In this document: piece by piece, positions 1 to 7,518 of the stretch
How the letters are laid out: every line of letters begins with the position of its first letter
How positions within the stretch are numbered: position 1 is the stretch's first letter
Position numbers and translations under genes: made by a program
Source: RGIG5612 sp045604025
GTDB lineage: Bacteria > Bacillota > Clostridia > Lachnospirales > Lachnospiraceae
Assembly (NCBI GenBank): GCA_045604025.1
Contig: JAZUNG010000082.1
Span: forward strand, 1-9,740
Direction of reading: 5' to 3'
DNA length: 9,740 nucleotides
The notes under the pieces: model-generated
Seen by the model: the letters and a program-made list of their open reading frames with translations, nothing else
What the model was told of the DNA's origin: nothing
Database searches by the model: none

Positions 1-911
1 GCATTCACCTGCTCCAGGCTTATGCGGATATGCTCCCAGTCAATCTCGTTTGCATAATGCTCAGCAAACATCCCGATATCACTGACTGCACGGATACCGA
101 TACCGCTGTGGATGAAATGCTTGAATGCATGCAGGATTAAGTAAAGGAGATGGTCGGTTGGGGCGAGTGTGCGCACACTGACATCCTCTATCTGTACATG
201 GATGGTGTGGTCGAACACACCTTCGAACAGCGAGTTCAGGTCACCGAATACGTCTGAGTCCGAGTCAAAGAGTGTTTTGTGGAGTTCGATGTATAGTGGT
301 GAGTTCTCACGGTGGTAGGAGAGTTCGGAGGTGGTATACAGGTAGTCATGCAGTTCAGCGGAGACGGTCTGCTGACAATCACTGGAGGAGTCCTGAGACA
401 TCTCTGTATCACGAAATGCTTCTTTATTCTGAGAAGTGTTCATAGTCTCGCTTTTCTCAGAAAGCAGGCTGTCTTCAAACATACCCTCACTGATCAGAAA
501 CTGATGATAAGCCGCAGTCTCATCCGCTGGTATCAGCAGATCATCATCCACCGATGGCCTCAGATACGGCTGCGGATAGAGATCCCTGCAGATCACACCT
601 TTTAGCACAACAGGGTCCAGCCCCTGTGCCTGAGCATGAAGAATGAGTGTCAGGAATTCATTATTCTGCACGACCTGGCGGATGACCAAGGAAAGAGCAA
701 TATCCTTCAGACGCCTGCGGTATCCAGCTGATATGAGCTTTAGTGAACTGTAACCATAACAGAGATCGAAGATCAATGGCAGGATCATATGCTCATGCGC
801 AAGCCTGAACAGATCCTGCCACTCTGTTTCAGAGAGTCCAGGATCTGGCACATGTGTCCCTCTTACGGCACCACTATATAGTTCAAGAAAGACTGTCTGG
901 ATGTGGTTCAT
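1..911 (-). CDS. Nucleotidyltransferase family protein (NTP_transf_5-like), 3' end beyond the left edge
   Basis: I translated this by hand because the frame stays open to the window edge: 303 codons from ATG at 911. Residues 101-127 (VVLKGVICRDLYPQPYLRPS followed by VDDDLLI) match the nucleotidyltransferase signature of this family, with an LKG start, an LYP-x-P turn and an acidic DxDLLI strand holding the likely metal-binding Asp residues. Further on, ENSPLYIELHKTLF (about 202-215) and LYLILHAFKHFIHSGIGIR (about 256-274, with a following SDIGMF) also fit the family. Residues about 145-190 are a polar Ser/Glu/Gln-rich stretch that looks like a loop insertion. The start overlaps the PqqD-like stop by 4 bp (ATGA, 908-911), implying translational coupling. 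Such proteins occur in HprK/PqqD peptide-modification clusters, but their substrate is generally unknown. The family call is good; the reaction is not established. Confidence 0.85.
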   Translation of the reverse strand, partial: MNHIQTVFLELYSGAVRGTHVPDPGLSETEWQDLFRLAHEHMILPLIFDLCYGYSSLKLISAGYRRRLKDIALSLVIRQVVQNNEFLTLILHAQAQGLDPVVLKGVICRDLYPQPYLRPSVDDDLLIPADETAAYHQFLISEGMFEDSLLSEKSETMNTSQNKEAFRDTEMSQDSSSDCQQTVSAELHDYLYTTSELSYHRENSPLYIELHKTLFDSDSDVFGDLNSLFEGVFDHTIHVQIEDVSVRTLAPTDHLLYLILHAFKHFIHSGIGIRAVSDIGMFAEHYANEIDWEHIRISLEQVN

Positions 912-1195
912 CTGTCATCCCCGACCTGCATCAGATAGCCCCTGTCACACAGATCTTCGAGCGTGGCTTCAATGCGGTTGTCTATGTCATCTGCAGTCTT
1001 TCCCGTCAGCTTCTGGAACATGCCGGATATAATGGACAGGTCCCTGCCTTTCTCTATCTCTTCCAGGACCGCTGCACTGAGCAGGGGGAGACGTATGATC
1101 TCCGGACACTGTTCAGAAGCCTCCCTGGTCGGGATGAGCAGATGCTCCCCGCATATCCGGACTCTGACTATTCCCTGACGGTATTTATATGTCAT
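908..1195 (-). CDS. PqqD-like peptide-recognition protein
   Basis: This 95-residue protein has the size and layout of PqqD-family RiPP recognition elements. It has an N-terminal beta-rich part (YRQGIVRVRICGEHLLIPT, residues about 4-22), a central segment that normally reads 'lne.a..iw' (here RLPLLSAAVLEEIEKGRD), and a C-terminal helix ending in LEDLCDRGYLM. In characterised systems such domains bind the leader of a precursor peptide and present it to a modifying enzyme. Start ATG at 1195 overlaps the HprK-like stop by 4 bp (1192-1195), and its own stop overlaps the nucleotidyltransferase start, so the three genes are almost certainly co-translated. No precursor is identified with confidence; the 89-aa and 111-aa upstream products are the nearest candidates. 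The fold assignment rests on pattern and context and needs a profile search. Confidence 0.75.
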   Translation of the reverse strand: MTYKYRQGIVRVRICGEHLLIPTREASEQCPEIIRLPLLSAAVLEEIEKGRDLSIISGMFQKLTGKTADDIDNRIEATLEDLCDRGYLMQVGDDR

Positions 1196-1950
1196 TCTGC
1201 CTCCTCCATAAGTACATGTTCATACATCAACCGGGACGACCCTTGTATGTCCCTGTTCACAAAATCCCATACAGGGACTCTCCTGAGCAGTTCATCTTCA
1301 AACGCGGCTGCTCTTCGAACGATATCCTCATCCGCAGCTGAATGGATGAGCGAACCGTAGATCTGCAGGACTGCTTGCCTGGTGCTCAGCTTTGTTATGC
1401 GGTCTGTTTCTCCGCGGCTGAGGCATATGATCCCTGCCAATGGCGCTGCCTCAGCGCCGCCCCAGAATTCTTTGCCGTTCCAGGGGGATGGATGCACCAT
1501 TACGCTCCCATCATCTGTAAGGTGTAGCACTGGTCTGTCGCCGCATATGACCGAAAATACATCGGGATATAACTCCTGAAGTGTGCGTATCTGCGTCGAT
1601 TTACCTACTCCTGGATCGGCTGCGATGATCCACGCTCTCCGGTCATCCCTGAATGCCGCAGCATGTATGATGCACCGGTCATGCTCAAGCAGATAGTCTG
1701 AGCAGTACGATGCCAGGAAGCTGGCTTCCACCTGTCCGCATCTGGAAAAACCGTGGGATTTCAAACGTATCCAGTCTTCTTCGGATAAACGCAGCTTAGG
1801 GCTGTCTTCTGTTCTGGTATTTATTTCCTCGTAACTGAAATAACCGAAATACCTATACGCCTCTGCGTACTGCAGATCCAGGCATATCGGTATTCCGGCA
1901 AGTTCTATCTGGATATGATATGGATATATCTCCGGTAAATGCTTTGCCAT
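1192..1950 (-). CDS. HprK-like P-loop serine kinase family protein
   Basis: Residues below are counted from the ATG at 1950 (252 aa). The core has a Walker A loop at about 111-118 (ADPGVGKS), preceded by an IHAAAF strand. It is followed by GDRP (about 137-140), HPSPWNGKEFWG (about 153-164) and PLAGIICLSRGETDRITKLS (about 170-189). These are the landmarks of HprK-like proteins in lasso-peptide and related clusters, which lack the N-terminal regulatory domain of true HPr kinase/phosphorylase. A paeninodin-cluster member phosphorylates a serine of its precursor, so a Ser kinase role is plausible; the substrate here is unknown. A TTG directly before the ATG (1953) is an alternative start. Neither has a convincing ribosome site: the upstream minus strand reads CTCCCG. 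Translation may depend on the preceding 89-aa gene 30 bp away. The 3' end overlaps the PqqD-like gene by 4 bp. Confidence 0.85.
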   Translation of the reverse strand: MAKHLPEIYPYHIQIELAGIPICLDLQYAEAYRYFGYFSYEEINTRTEDSPKLRLSEEDWIRLKSHGFSRCGQVEASFLASYCSDYLLEHDRCIIHAAAFRDDRRAWIIAADPGVGKSTQIRTLQELYPDVFSVICGDRPVLHLTDDGSVMVHPSPWNGKEFWGGAEAAPLAGIICLSRGETDRITKLSTRQAVLQIYGSLIHSAADEDIVRRAAAFEDELLRRVPVWDFVNRDIQGSSRLMYEHVLMEEAE

Positions 1951-1979
1951 CAATATTGGTTGATCGGTTACGGGAGATA

Positions 1980-2249
1980 TTAAAAACCGCTCAGTTTCCA
2001 GGAGGATTTCAGGTATGTAAAGTATTTTACGATACTCACACCGGCATCGCTTTCATAATCTATTAACAGATCGATCAGATCTCCGCCAAAAGGATCTTCT
2101 GCGTTATTATAAATGTAGAATGCGCCACCGGCTACTGGTGTCATATATCGGCTGAGAAAGTCTATAATTACCTGGTTGCCGCTTTCCATAAACATATTAT
2201 AATCGTCTGCAAACAGACCGGCATAATCCTCTCCAAAAATATAATCCAT
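1980..2249 (-). CDS. Small acidic protein of unknown function, candidate modification substrate
   Basis: I do not recognise this 89-residue protein. It has an excellent ribosome site (AAGGAGGT at 2257-2264, 7 bp before ATG 2249), so it is very likely translated. It has no signal peptide and no clear membrane segment. The N-terminal half is acidic and aromatic (MDYIFGEDYAGLFADDYNMF), a middle segment reads TPVAGGAFYIYNN, and the C-terminus becomes basic and ends KSSWKLSGF. It lies 22 bp after the 111-aa membrane protein and 29 bp before the HprK-like ATG, inside a run of co-directional genes. Its size, position and strong ribosome site would suit a RiPP precursor or a chaperone/partner of the kinase, but no known precursor motif is visible. 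The ending S-G-F loosely recalls the S-I-G-G-F ending of its upstream neighbour. Confidence 0.7.
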   Translation of the reverse strand: MDYIFGEDYAGLFADDYNMFMESGNQVIIDFLSRYMTPVAGGAFYIYNNAEDPFGGDLIDLLIDYESDAGVSIVKYFTYLKSSWKLSGF

Positions 2250-2271
2250 TTTTCATACCTCCTTGTTTATA

Positions 2272-2607
2272 TCAAAAACCACCGATTGATTCATTGTTTT
2301 CGATAGTCACTATATATTCTTCATCTGTTGCTATTTCCTGGATCTCATTCTGGTCAATGGATCCTGATTCGGTGACCGGAGTGGTCTGCGTTGGCTCGTT
2401 TTCAGATGCAGTTTCCTCAACTGTCTCTCCGGAAGTGTCAGATATATCCGTCTCTTCGGATAGGGTAGTCCTGACGACCACATTATCCGGGATCGAACTG
2501 TCTTTTTGCTGTTTACCACCTGCAGATATCAGTACTATCAGGAAGGCTGCGATCACCACTAAGGCTGTTGCCAGGATGACAATAAATGATCTTTTATTTA
2601 TCTTCAT
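2272..2607 (-). CDS. Single-pass membrane protein with acidic Thr/Ser/Glu-rich extracytoplasmic tail
   Basis: The 111-residue product starts with a short basic segment (MKINKRS) followed by one hydrophobic helix (residues about 8-29, FIVILATALVVIAAFLIVLI). The rest is low-complexity and acidic, rich in Thr, Ser and Glu, ending NNESIGGF. The positive-inside rule puts the N-terminus in the cytoplasm and the tail outside. There is no lipobox Cys, and no clear signal peptidase site, so it is probably a membrane-tethered stalk. The start ATG at 2607 is preceded by AGGAAA (2612-2617). A strong hairpin lies just upstream, between it and the surface-protein gene. The gene is co-directional with its neighbours and 22 bp before the 89-aa gene. 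It could be a partner of the surface protein or a substrate of the modification genes. No family is recognised. Confidence 0.7.
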   Translation of the reverse strand: MKINKRSFIVILATALVVIAAFLIVLISAGGKQQKDSSIPDNVVVRTTLSEETDISDTSGETVEETASENEPTQTTPVTESGSIDQNEIQEIATDEEYIVTIENNESIGGF

Positions 2608-2617
2608 CTTATTTCCT

Positions 2618-2655
2618 GACCACTGCAGATCATTTATTAATGACCTGCAGTGGTC
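2618..2655 (-). promoter_or_regulatory. Intercistronic hairpin between surface protein and small membrane protein
   Basis: GACCACTGCAG (2618-2628) pairs perfectly over 11 bp with CTGCAGTGGTC (2645-2655). After one mismatch, TCATT (2630-2634) pairs with AATGA (2639-2643) around a 4-nt loop. There is no T-run on either side, so a standard intrinsic terminator is unlikely. The hairpin ends directly before the AGGAAA ribosome site of the 111-aa gene without covering it. A role in mRNA stability, processing or partial termination is inferred. Confidence 0.6.
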
Positions 2656-2673
2656 TGACTGTGTGTGTTGCTA

Positions 2674-5600
2674 TTACTCGGCTGTAGCTGCTCTGTAACC
2701 GATGTTCTTGCTGGTCAGGGTTGCACCAGGATCATTGTTGAACAGGATATATCCAAGACTCTTTACCCTCACTCCATCCAGTGTGATCCAGAACGGATTT
2801 ACTGCAACGCCGTTTTGAGCACCGGCTGCCTCTATCGCTGAGATCTTATCTGAGATATTGACGATACCCAGATAACCTCTCTGACCTATCAGCTCGTTTG
2901 GAGTGACAGTGTATATTTCGTCTGACCCTCTGTACTGGTAATTGAACGTACCTGAGGCTTTGGCAGTACTGTCTGCGCCGTCAACTCTGAATCCAATGCT
3001 GCTGTAATACGTGTCATCCATGGTTGTCAGCATATAGATCGACAGGATCTTGTTACTGTCATTCAGGTCATATACCCAGCGTGCATTGGTCGACAGGTAG
3101 CATGAAGGTACTTCCTTCAGGTAATAGACACCGTTGACCTCAGGGTTCACGACCTCACCGCTGGGCTCATTGCTTGCAGACTTGTATGCATCAGCCTTCA
3201 CCCAGAAACGTTTGGTCCCGGATACATACAGGGACTTTCCATCATATTCGGTTCCGGTAGTATCAGCTGCCCAGTTGTCGGTATATGTGATAGCTCCTGA
3301 TTCAGCGGTACCATTGATCTGGGCATCAGTCAGTTCGGTTCCGCCATATGCTTTGTAGTATCCGCCGTAGATGTAGCTGCCTGTAAAGTAATAACCATCA
3401 TTTGTGGCTACTGCTGTGACAGGATCGTTCTTGCCACCACGTCCAGTCTCCTTAACGATGTTGAAGGAATACTCGTAATGAGCTGGAGTGGTTTCTGTTG
3501 CTTCTATGAACTCGCCCAGCACACGCTCATCAGCGAATGAGATCTTCTCGACCGTCTTGCTGGATGAGTGGTATACATAGAAGAATGCAGCCCAGTTGTA
3601 GAAGGTCTCAACATTAGCATTGTTACCGTGAATGGTACCCTCGACACCGTTTGTAATTCCAAACACAATAGGGGCTGTCTCGTCGGGCTTGACATAACTT
3701 CCGGTAGCAGCGAAATTATACGCACCTGCAGAATCTACAACTTCATTAACGGTGTACTTTGTGCCTGCAGGCAGGTTGACAAGACGGATCTCACCATTTG
3801 CAGGCATCGTCAACGTGATTTTCGTCTCAGTGCTGCTGATCGTTGCAAATATACCGCCTGCAAGATCTGCATATTCACTGTCTTCTGCTAAAACAGCGCC
3901 ACGTAACTGGCTGGCATATGTGATATTTCCGTCCTCATCAACACTTTCCGGATCAGAGAATACTCGATAACCGATACTACCAGAGATCGTTTTAGGCTGT
4001 CCGCTATCTTCGTCTATCCCAATCTGATCATCGTAAGTGTAGACCGGAGATTTGGCGCCTTTCTCATCTTCTTTCCAAAGTGTGATCTCGAAGGCAAATT
4101 CATCTTTGCAATTTGTGACCGGATTCACATTTGCTAATGTAATAGTTCCATCATCAGCAGTCTCAGTTCTAATCTGAGAAGAGGAGACTACTTTTGAAAT
4201 ATTCAGACCGCCCTTCAGGTAGTTGGTAGCAGTAACTGCAGCCATCGGATCCATTTGCTCGACAGCCTGTCCGCTTCCAAAGTAGACGTTGTACAGGGTG
4301 CCGTCCACGATCATCGGATGATAAAGAGGAGACTCAAGCTCAAAGTGAAGGTCTGATCCTTCCTCAGTAACCAGGTAGTAGTGGCCTTCCTCGATCATAT
4401 AATACTCGAGTTCTTTTCCTTCATCATTGGTAAATACCTTGATCTTTGAGGTATCTGTGATATCAAAACCAAGTTCTGCAGCTTCCTCGAGATTTACCAT
4501 GGTTCCGGGAGCAACGGCAGCATCTTTCTCAAAGACATATTTTTCAATTTCGTCATCCCAGCCAAGAACCACCGTTATATACGGCTGATTGGTGCTAGAA
4601 ATCGGAGCGCCGGCCATGGCTTCGAGCTCTTCTCTCGTATCGGCCTTCCAAAGATGAAGTGTAATCTGATACTTCAGCGATTCACCGTCAACGACGCCGT
4701 TCTTCCAAAGCAGTTCATTCAGCTCCGAAAGCGCAAGGTCGGATTCCCATACCTTTGCCATCGGAAGGAGCGAGCCCTTCAGCGGCACCGGATCGGGATG
4801 AGGAATTTCCTGCTCCTGTTTATCACCGTAGGTCCAAGTTACATTACCCTCGTCATCCGTCTCGGAAGTGGCGGGATAGTATTCAACACTCTGCTCATAG
4901 TTGGTGTACAGAGAGTAGCTGCCGTCCGCGTTCTTAACGATTGCGTCCTTGATGTGCTTTCTCTCTGTTGCGTCGGTGACTCCGTAGGCATCGAGCGCCG
5001 CGTCTACATTCGCATAAATACCGTTGTTCAGGTCAGCCGCGATATCGTATGCGAGCTGATTCGGCCATACGTCAAATGCCACTGTGTAAGTGTAGCCGCT
5101 CTCCAGAATGCCCAGGCCGGCCAGATCCCACTGTACCATACCGTTGTTGGCATTGATGGTCGCCGGGGACATCTTGTAATGCTTGGCATCATCACCGCTG
5201 CCAACGACAACCTCATAGACCTGAGAAGTAATAGTCGTTTCACCAATCGTTGTCGTAACAGTCTCAGGTGTACTGTCAGTCAGCGTCGACGTCGTGCCGT
5301 CAGCATTATAGATCGTAAATGTTGCCGCGCCGCTCGAGTTAAACTTAACCGTATAGGCGATCTTGCCGCTGGCATCTTTGACCGTATAGCGCATGCTCTC
5401 CGCTTTGGCCGTACCGTTGACCGCAACAGATGTGCTGGTCGCGCCAAGGGACACGCCGTCAGTCAGGTTCACGCCCGCATAACCGACGTTGTTGGTGATG
5501 TGGTTGATGATCGTTTCGAAGGCCTTAATCAGATCATCCGTCGACTTCGCGTTGAAGGCATGCTGGCGAGTGACGTCAGTTTCGTTGAAGTTGTTGGTAT

Positions 5601-7251
5601 TTCCGCTGCCGTACGCGTAGTTAGTAAGGCCTCTAAGGAATTCGAAGCCAGTATGACTTCCTGTGGTGTTATTGCCGTGAGTGGTCGTGTCGCTACCGAA
5701 AGCAAAAATGTTATAAAGCGTATAACCATTGGAAACAATGGTTCTGGCAGAAGGACGCGCCTCGGTATAGGAGGTGGATACGTTGTCGTTGCCCTCTCCA
5801 CCACCACCGCCTTGGGTACCATTATCGTTGACATAGTACGTCGGGAAACCGTCCGTCAGGAAGATCACAGAGGTGATTTCTTCCGGATCGTGCATCTGAG
5901 ACGTATCCGTATTTTTATAATAATCAGCTTCCGTCTTCGCCAGATTTAGCGCAGCTTCCCAGTTTGTGCCGCCGCCGGAGGTAAGACCGTTGATTGCATT
6001 CTTTATCGCGGTACCGTTAGTGGAATCTCGGATAACCATTTCTGTTCCATTGTTGTTGCCGCTTGCAGTCAGGTTCGCAAACTTCACAACAGTGATCTCA
6101 AACATATCTGTGATGTTGTCATCGTTTACGTTCTTTGCAAGCAGTGCGTCAACAACCGCGCATGCAGCGCGTTGTGTCGCGTGCAGACGGGTCTCATAGG
6201 CGTAGACAGTGCCGGAGTAAGCGGTTCCGCCGTATGCATTTCCGGAATACCAACCTGTACCTGCTACGACCCATTGGCGATTTTGCCAACGATAATATGT
6301 TCCGTAATACAGCCTCGTATTTGTGCTCGAGCTGCTGCTATAATACCGATACTCATCATAATCGTCGGCATTATATGTGTAGGTATCGTAATAAATCCAA
6401 CTTTGCTCATTGCCCATACTGCCGGATACGTCGATGACCATAACGATGTTCGACTTTTGAGGTTTTGTCTCTGAAGACTGCTGAGATGTCGCGTTTACGC
6501 TCAGCGCCAGTTCATAGATACCGTCACCATCATTATCTGTAACGCTCTTGCCCGCGTTGATAGTAGGATCGCCGGCTGCTCTAAGCATCGGAGCAGCAAG
6601 CAACATCCGGTCAGACAGCTGATTGAGGTTACCCAGTTCCGGTACATATTCTGCGGTCTCAAAGTTAATATATTCGTCAGTTGTTATGACAGCGGAAACA
6701 GAGAAACCGGTCTGGTCATAGATAACAGAGTCGACAGCTACACCTTCCGGCATTCCCTCAGACAGAGGACCAGCTTTACTGAATTGAACATCTTCAATTA
6801 ATTCTGTTCCATCAGCATTATTCGCTTTGGCTTCACCAAAATGAATAACTTCAACTGTCTGCCCATCGAATAATGGCAGACCACCTTGTTTGAGAGCTAT
6901 CTCAACCTGCAGAGGAACTTCAGGCTCAAATTCTTTCCCTTTATACATGAGAGAAATATCGAAGAAGGCTGCATCAGCAATACCTCTGTAAGTGCCTATT
7001 TCATCTTCGCTTTCTTCTGCTTTTACAGCATTTTCATTGAGTTTATCAAGAGACTTATTCCAGTAATTCCAGTATTCATCAGAATCATATTCAATCTGGC
7101 TTACGATCAGTTCGGTGCCGACAGGAATAGCAGCTTCCTCGGTATAGGAAACTGTGATCTTGTAATCGTCGGTCTCGAACTCGAAGCTGTCCGCCTCATT
7201 TTCGATAACGACTTCGCCGATAATAGTGAGCACACTGGAATGTAATTCCAA
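2674..7251 (-). CDS. VWA and Cna-B-like surface/adhesin protein, 5' end apparently truncated
   Basis: The product has 1525 residues from TTG at 7251; the open frame reaches 7293 but offers no better start. Residues about 20-220 form a beta-rich N-terminal region. A DNDGDG loop (about 239-244) precedes a von Willebrand A domain (about 268-590) with MIDAS residues DVSGS (274-278), GGGTNW (426-431) and LTDG (465-468). A Tyr/Ser/Gly-rich insert lies at about 283-352. Beyond about 590 come beta-rich repeats of Cna-B/SpaA isopeptide-pilin type (PMAKVWESD, TATNYLKGGLNISKVV) and a distal FYVYHSS...GGYYKAYGG...YYLKEVPSCYLS region found in clostridial surface proteins. Such proteins normally act as metal-dependent adhesins or pilus parts. 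Oddities: no signal peptide, no ribosome site at a suitable distance, and no LPxTG or membrane tail (it ends NIGYRAATAE). With a serine recombinase directly upstream, a decapitated gene or silent cassette is more likely than an intact secreted protein. Confidence 0.85.
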   Translation of the reverse strand: MELHSSVLTIIGEVVIENEADSFEFETDDYKITVSYTEEAAIPVGTELIVSQIEYDSDEYWNYWNKSLDKLNENAVKAEESEDEIGTYRGIADAAFFDISLMYKGKEFEPEVPLQVEIALKQGGLPLFDGQTVEVIHFGEAKANNADGTELIEDVQFSKAGPLSEGMPEGVAVDSVIYDQTGFSVSAVITTDEYINFETAEYVPELGNLNQLSDRMLLAAPMLRAAGDPTINAGKSVTDNDGDGIYELALSVNATSQQSSETKPQKSNIVMVIDVSGSMGNEQSWIYYDTYTYNADDYDEYRYYSSSSSTNTRLYYGTYYRWQNRQWVVAGTGWYSGNAYGGTAYSGTVYAYETRLHATQRAACAVVDALLAKNVNDDNITDMFEITVVKFANLTASGNNNGTEMVIRDSTNGTAIKNAINGLTSGGGTNWEAALNLAKTEADYYKNTDTSQMHDPEEITSVIFLTDGFPTYYVNDNGTQGGGGGEGNDNVSTSYTEARPSARTIVSNGYTLYNIFAFGSDTTTHGNNTTGSHTGFEFLRGLTNYAYGSGNTNNFNETDVTRQHAFNAKSTDDLIKAFETIINHITNNVGYAGVNLTDGVSLGATSTSVAVNGTAKAESMRYTVKDASGKIAYTVKFNSSGAATFTIYNADGTTSTLTDSTPETVTTTIGETTITSQVYEVVVGSGDDAKHYKMSPATINANNGMVQWDLAGLGILESGYTYTVAFDVWPNQLAYDIAADLNNGIYANVDAALDAYGVTDATERKHIKDAIVKNADGSYSLYTNYEQSVEYYPATSETDDEGNVTWTYGDKQEQEIPHPDPVPLKGSLLPMAKVWESDLALSELNELLWKNGVVDGESLKYQITLHLWKADTREELEAMAGAPISSTNQPYITVVLGWDDEIEKYVFEKDAAVAPGTMVNLEEAAELGFDITDTSKIKVFTNDEGKELEYYMIEEGHYYLVTEEGSDLHFELESPLYHPMIVDGTLYNVYFGSGQAVEQMDPMAAVTATNYLKGGLNISKVVSSSQIRTETADDGTITLANVNPVTNCKDEFAFEITLWKEDEKGAKSPVYTYDDQIGIDEDSGQPKTISGSIGYRVFSDPESVDEDGNITYASQLRGAVLAEDSEYADLAGGIFATISSTETKITLTMPANGEIRLVNLPAGTKYTVNEVVDSAGAYNFAATGSYVKPDETAPIVFGITNGVEGTIHGNNANVETFYNWAAFFYVYHSSSKTVEKISFADERVLGEFIEATETTPAHYEYSFNIVKETGRGGKNDPVTAVATNDGYYFTGSYIYGGYYKAYGGTELTDAQINGTAESGAITYTDNWAADTTGTEYDGKSLYVSGTKRFWVKADAYKSASNEPSGEVVNPEVNGVYYLKEVPSCYLSTNARWVYDLNDSNKILSIYMLTTMDDTYYSSIGFRVDGADSTAKASGTFNYQYRGSDEIYTVTPNELIGQRGYLGIVNISDKISAIEAAGAQNGVAVNPFWITLDGVRVKSLGYILFNNDPGATLTSKNIGYRAATAE

Positions 7252-7518
7252 TTTGGATTGGGCTGCACATAGCTCCTCACCCGCAGCGACCTTTCAGATA
7301 GCGACCCCATAGAACTTGCAAGAACAGATGGCACGATAGAACTGTGCGGAAATGAATAGATGTTCTGATATTATAATATTCTATGCATGGGAAAACACGA
7401 AATGTTTGAGAAAAATATGCAAGAAAAATAAAGATGAGATTTGTAGAAAATGTCATGATGAATATATGTGGGAGAGGATACAAGGGGGGATGAGACAATT
7501 ATCCGGGTTGCTTGCAGC
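7252..7518. other. AT-rich non-coding junction between recombinase and surface-protein gene
   Basis: I see no convincing gene here. The surface-protein frame is open back to a stop at 7294-7296, so this segment contains the break where its missing N-terminus should be. Small repeats are present: ATAGAACT twice (7309-7316, 7336-7343) and AGCGACC twice (7285-7291, 7300-7306). There is an inverted pair AGAACA/TGTTCT (7321-7326, 7361-7366) and the palindrome ATATTATAATAT (7368-7379). No T-tailed terminator for the recombinase gene is evident. Confidence 0.5.
7370..7398 (-). promoter_or_regulatory. Possible sigma-70 promoter facing the surface-protein gene
   Basis: The minus strand has a perfect TATAAT at 7370-7375. 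Its only -35 candidates are weak (GTGTTT or TGTTTT, 16-17 bp upstream). The -10 lies in a palindrome, so a TATAAT also exists on the plus strand. It is the best promoter-like site before the surface-protein frame, about 120 bp upstream of TTG 7251. The support is motif-only. Confidence 0.3.

Noticed and set aside
4654..5949. A 431-codon open frame on the plus strand
   Set aside because: It lies antisense inside the surface-protein gene across its VWA and adjacent region. The product is Arg/Val/Ile-rich without motifs, and the minus-strand frame has clear domain evidence.
7107..7334. Minus-strand ATG frame at 7334 as a missing leader for the surface protein
   Set aside because: It is out of frame with the surface protein and its sequence (MPSVLASSMGSLSERS...) lacks a hydrophobic core, so a simple frameshift does not restore a signal peptide.
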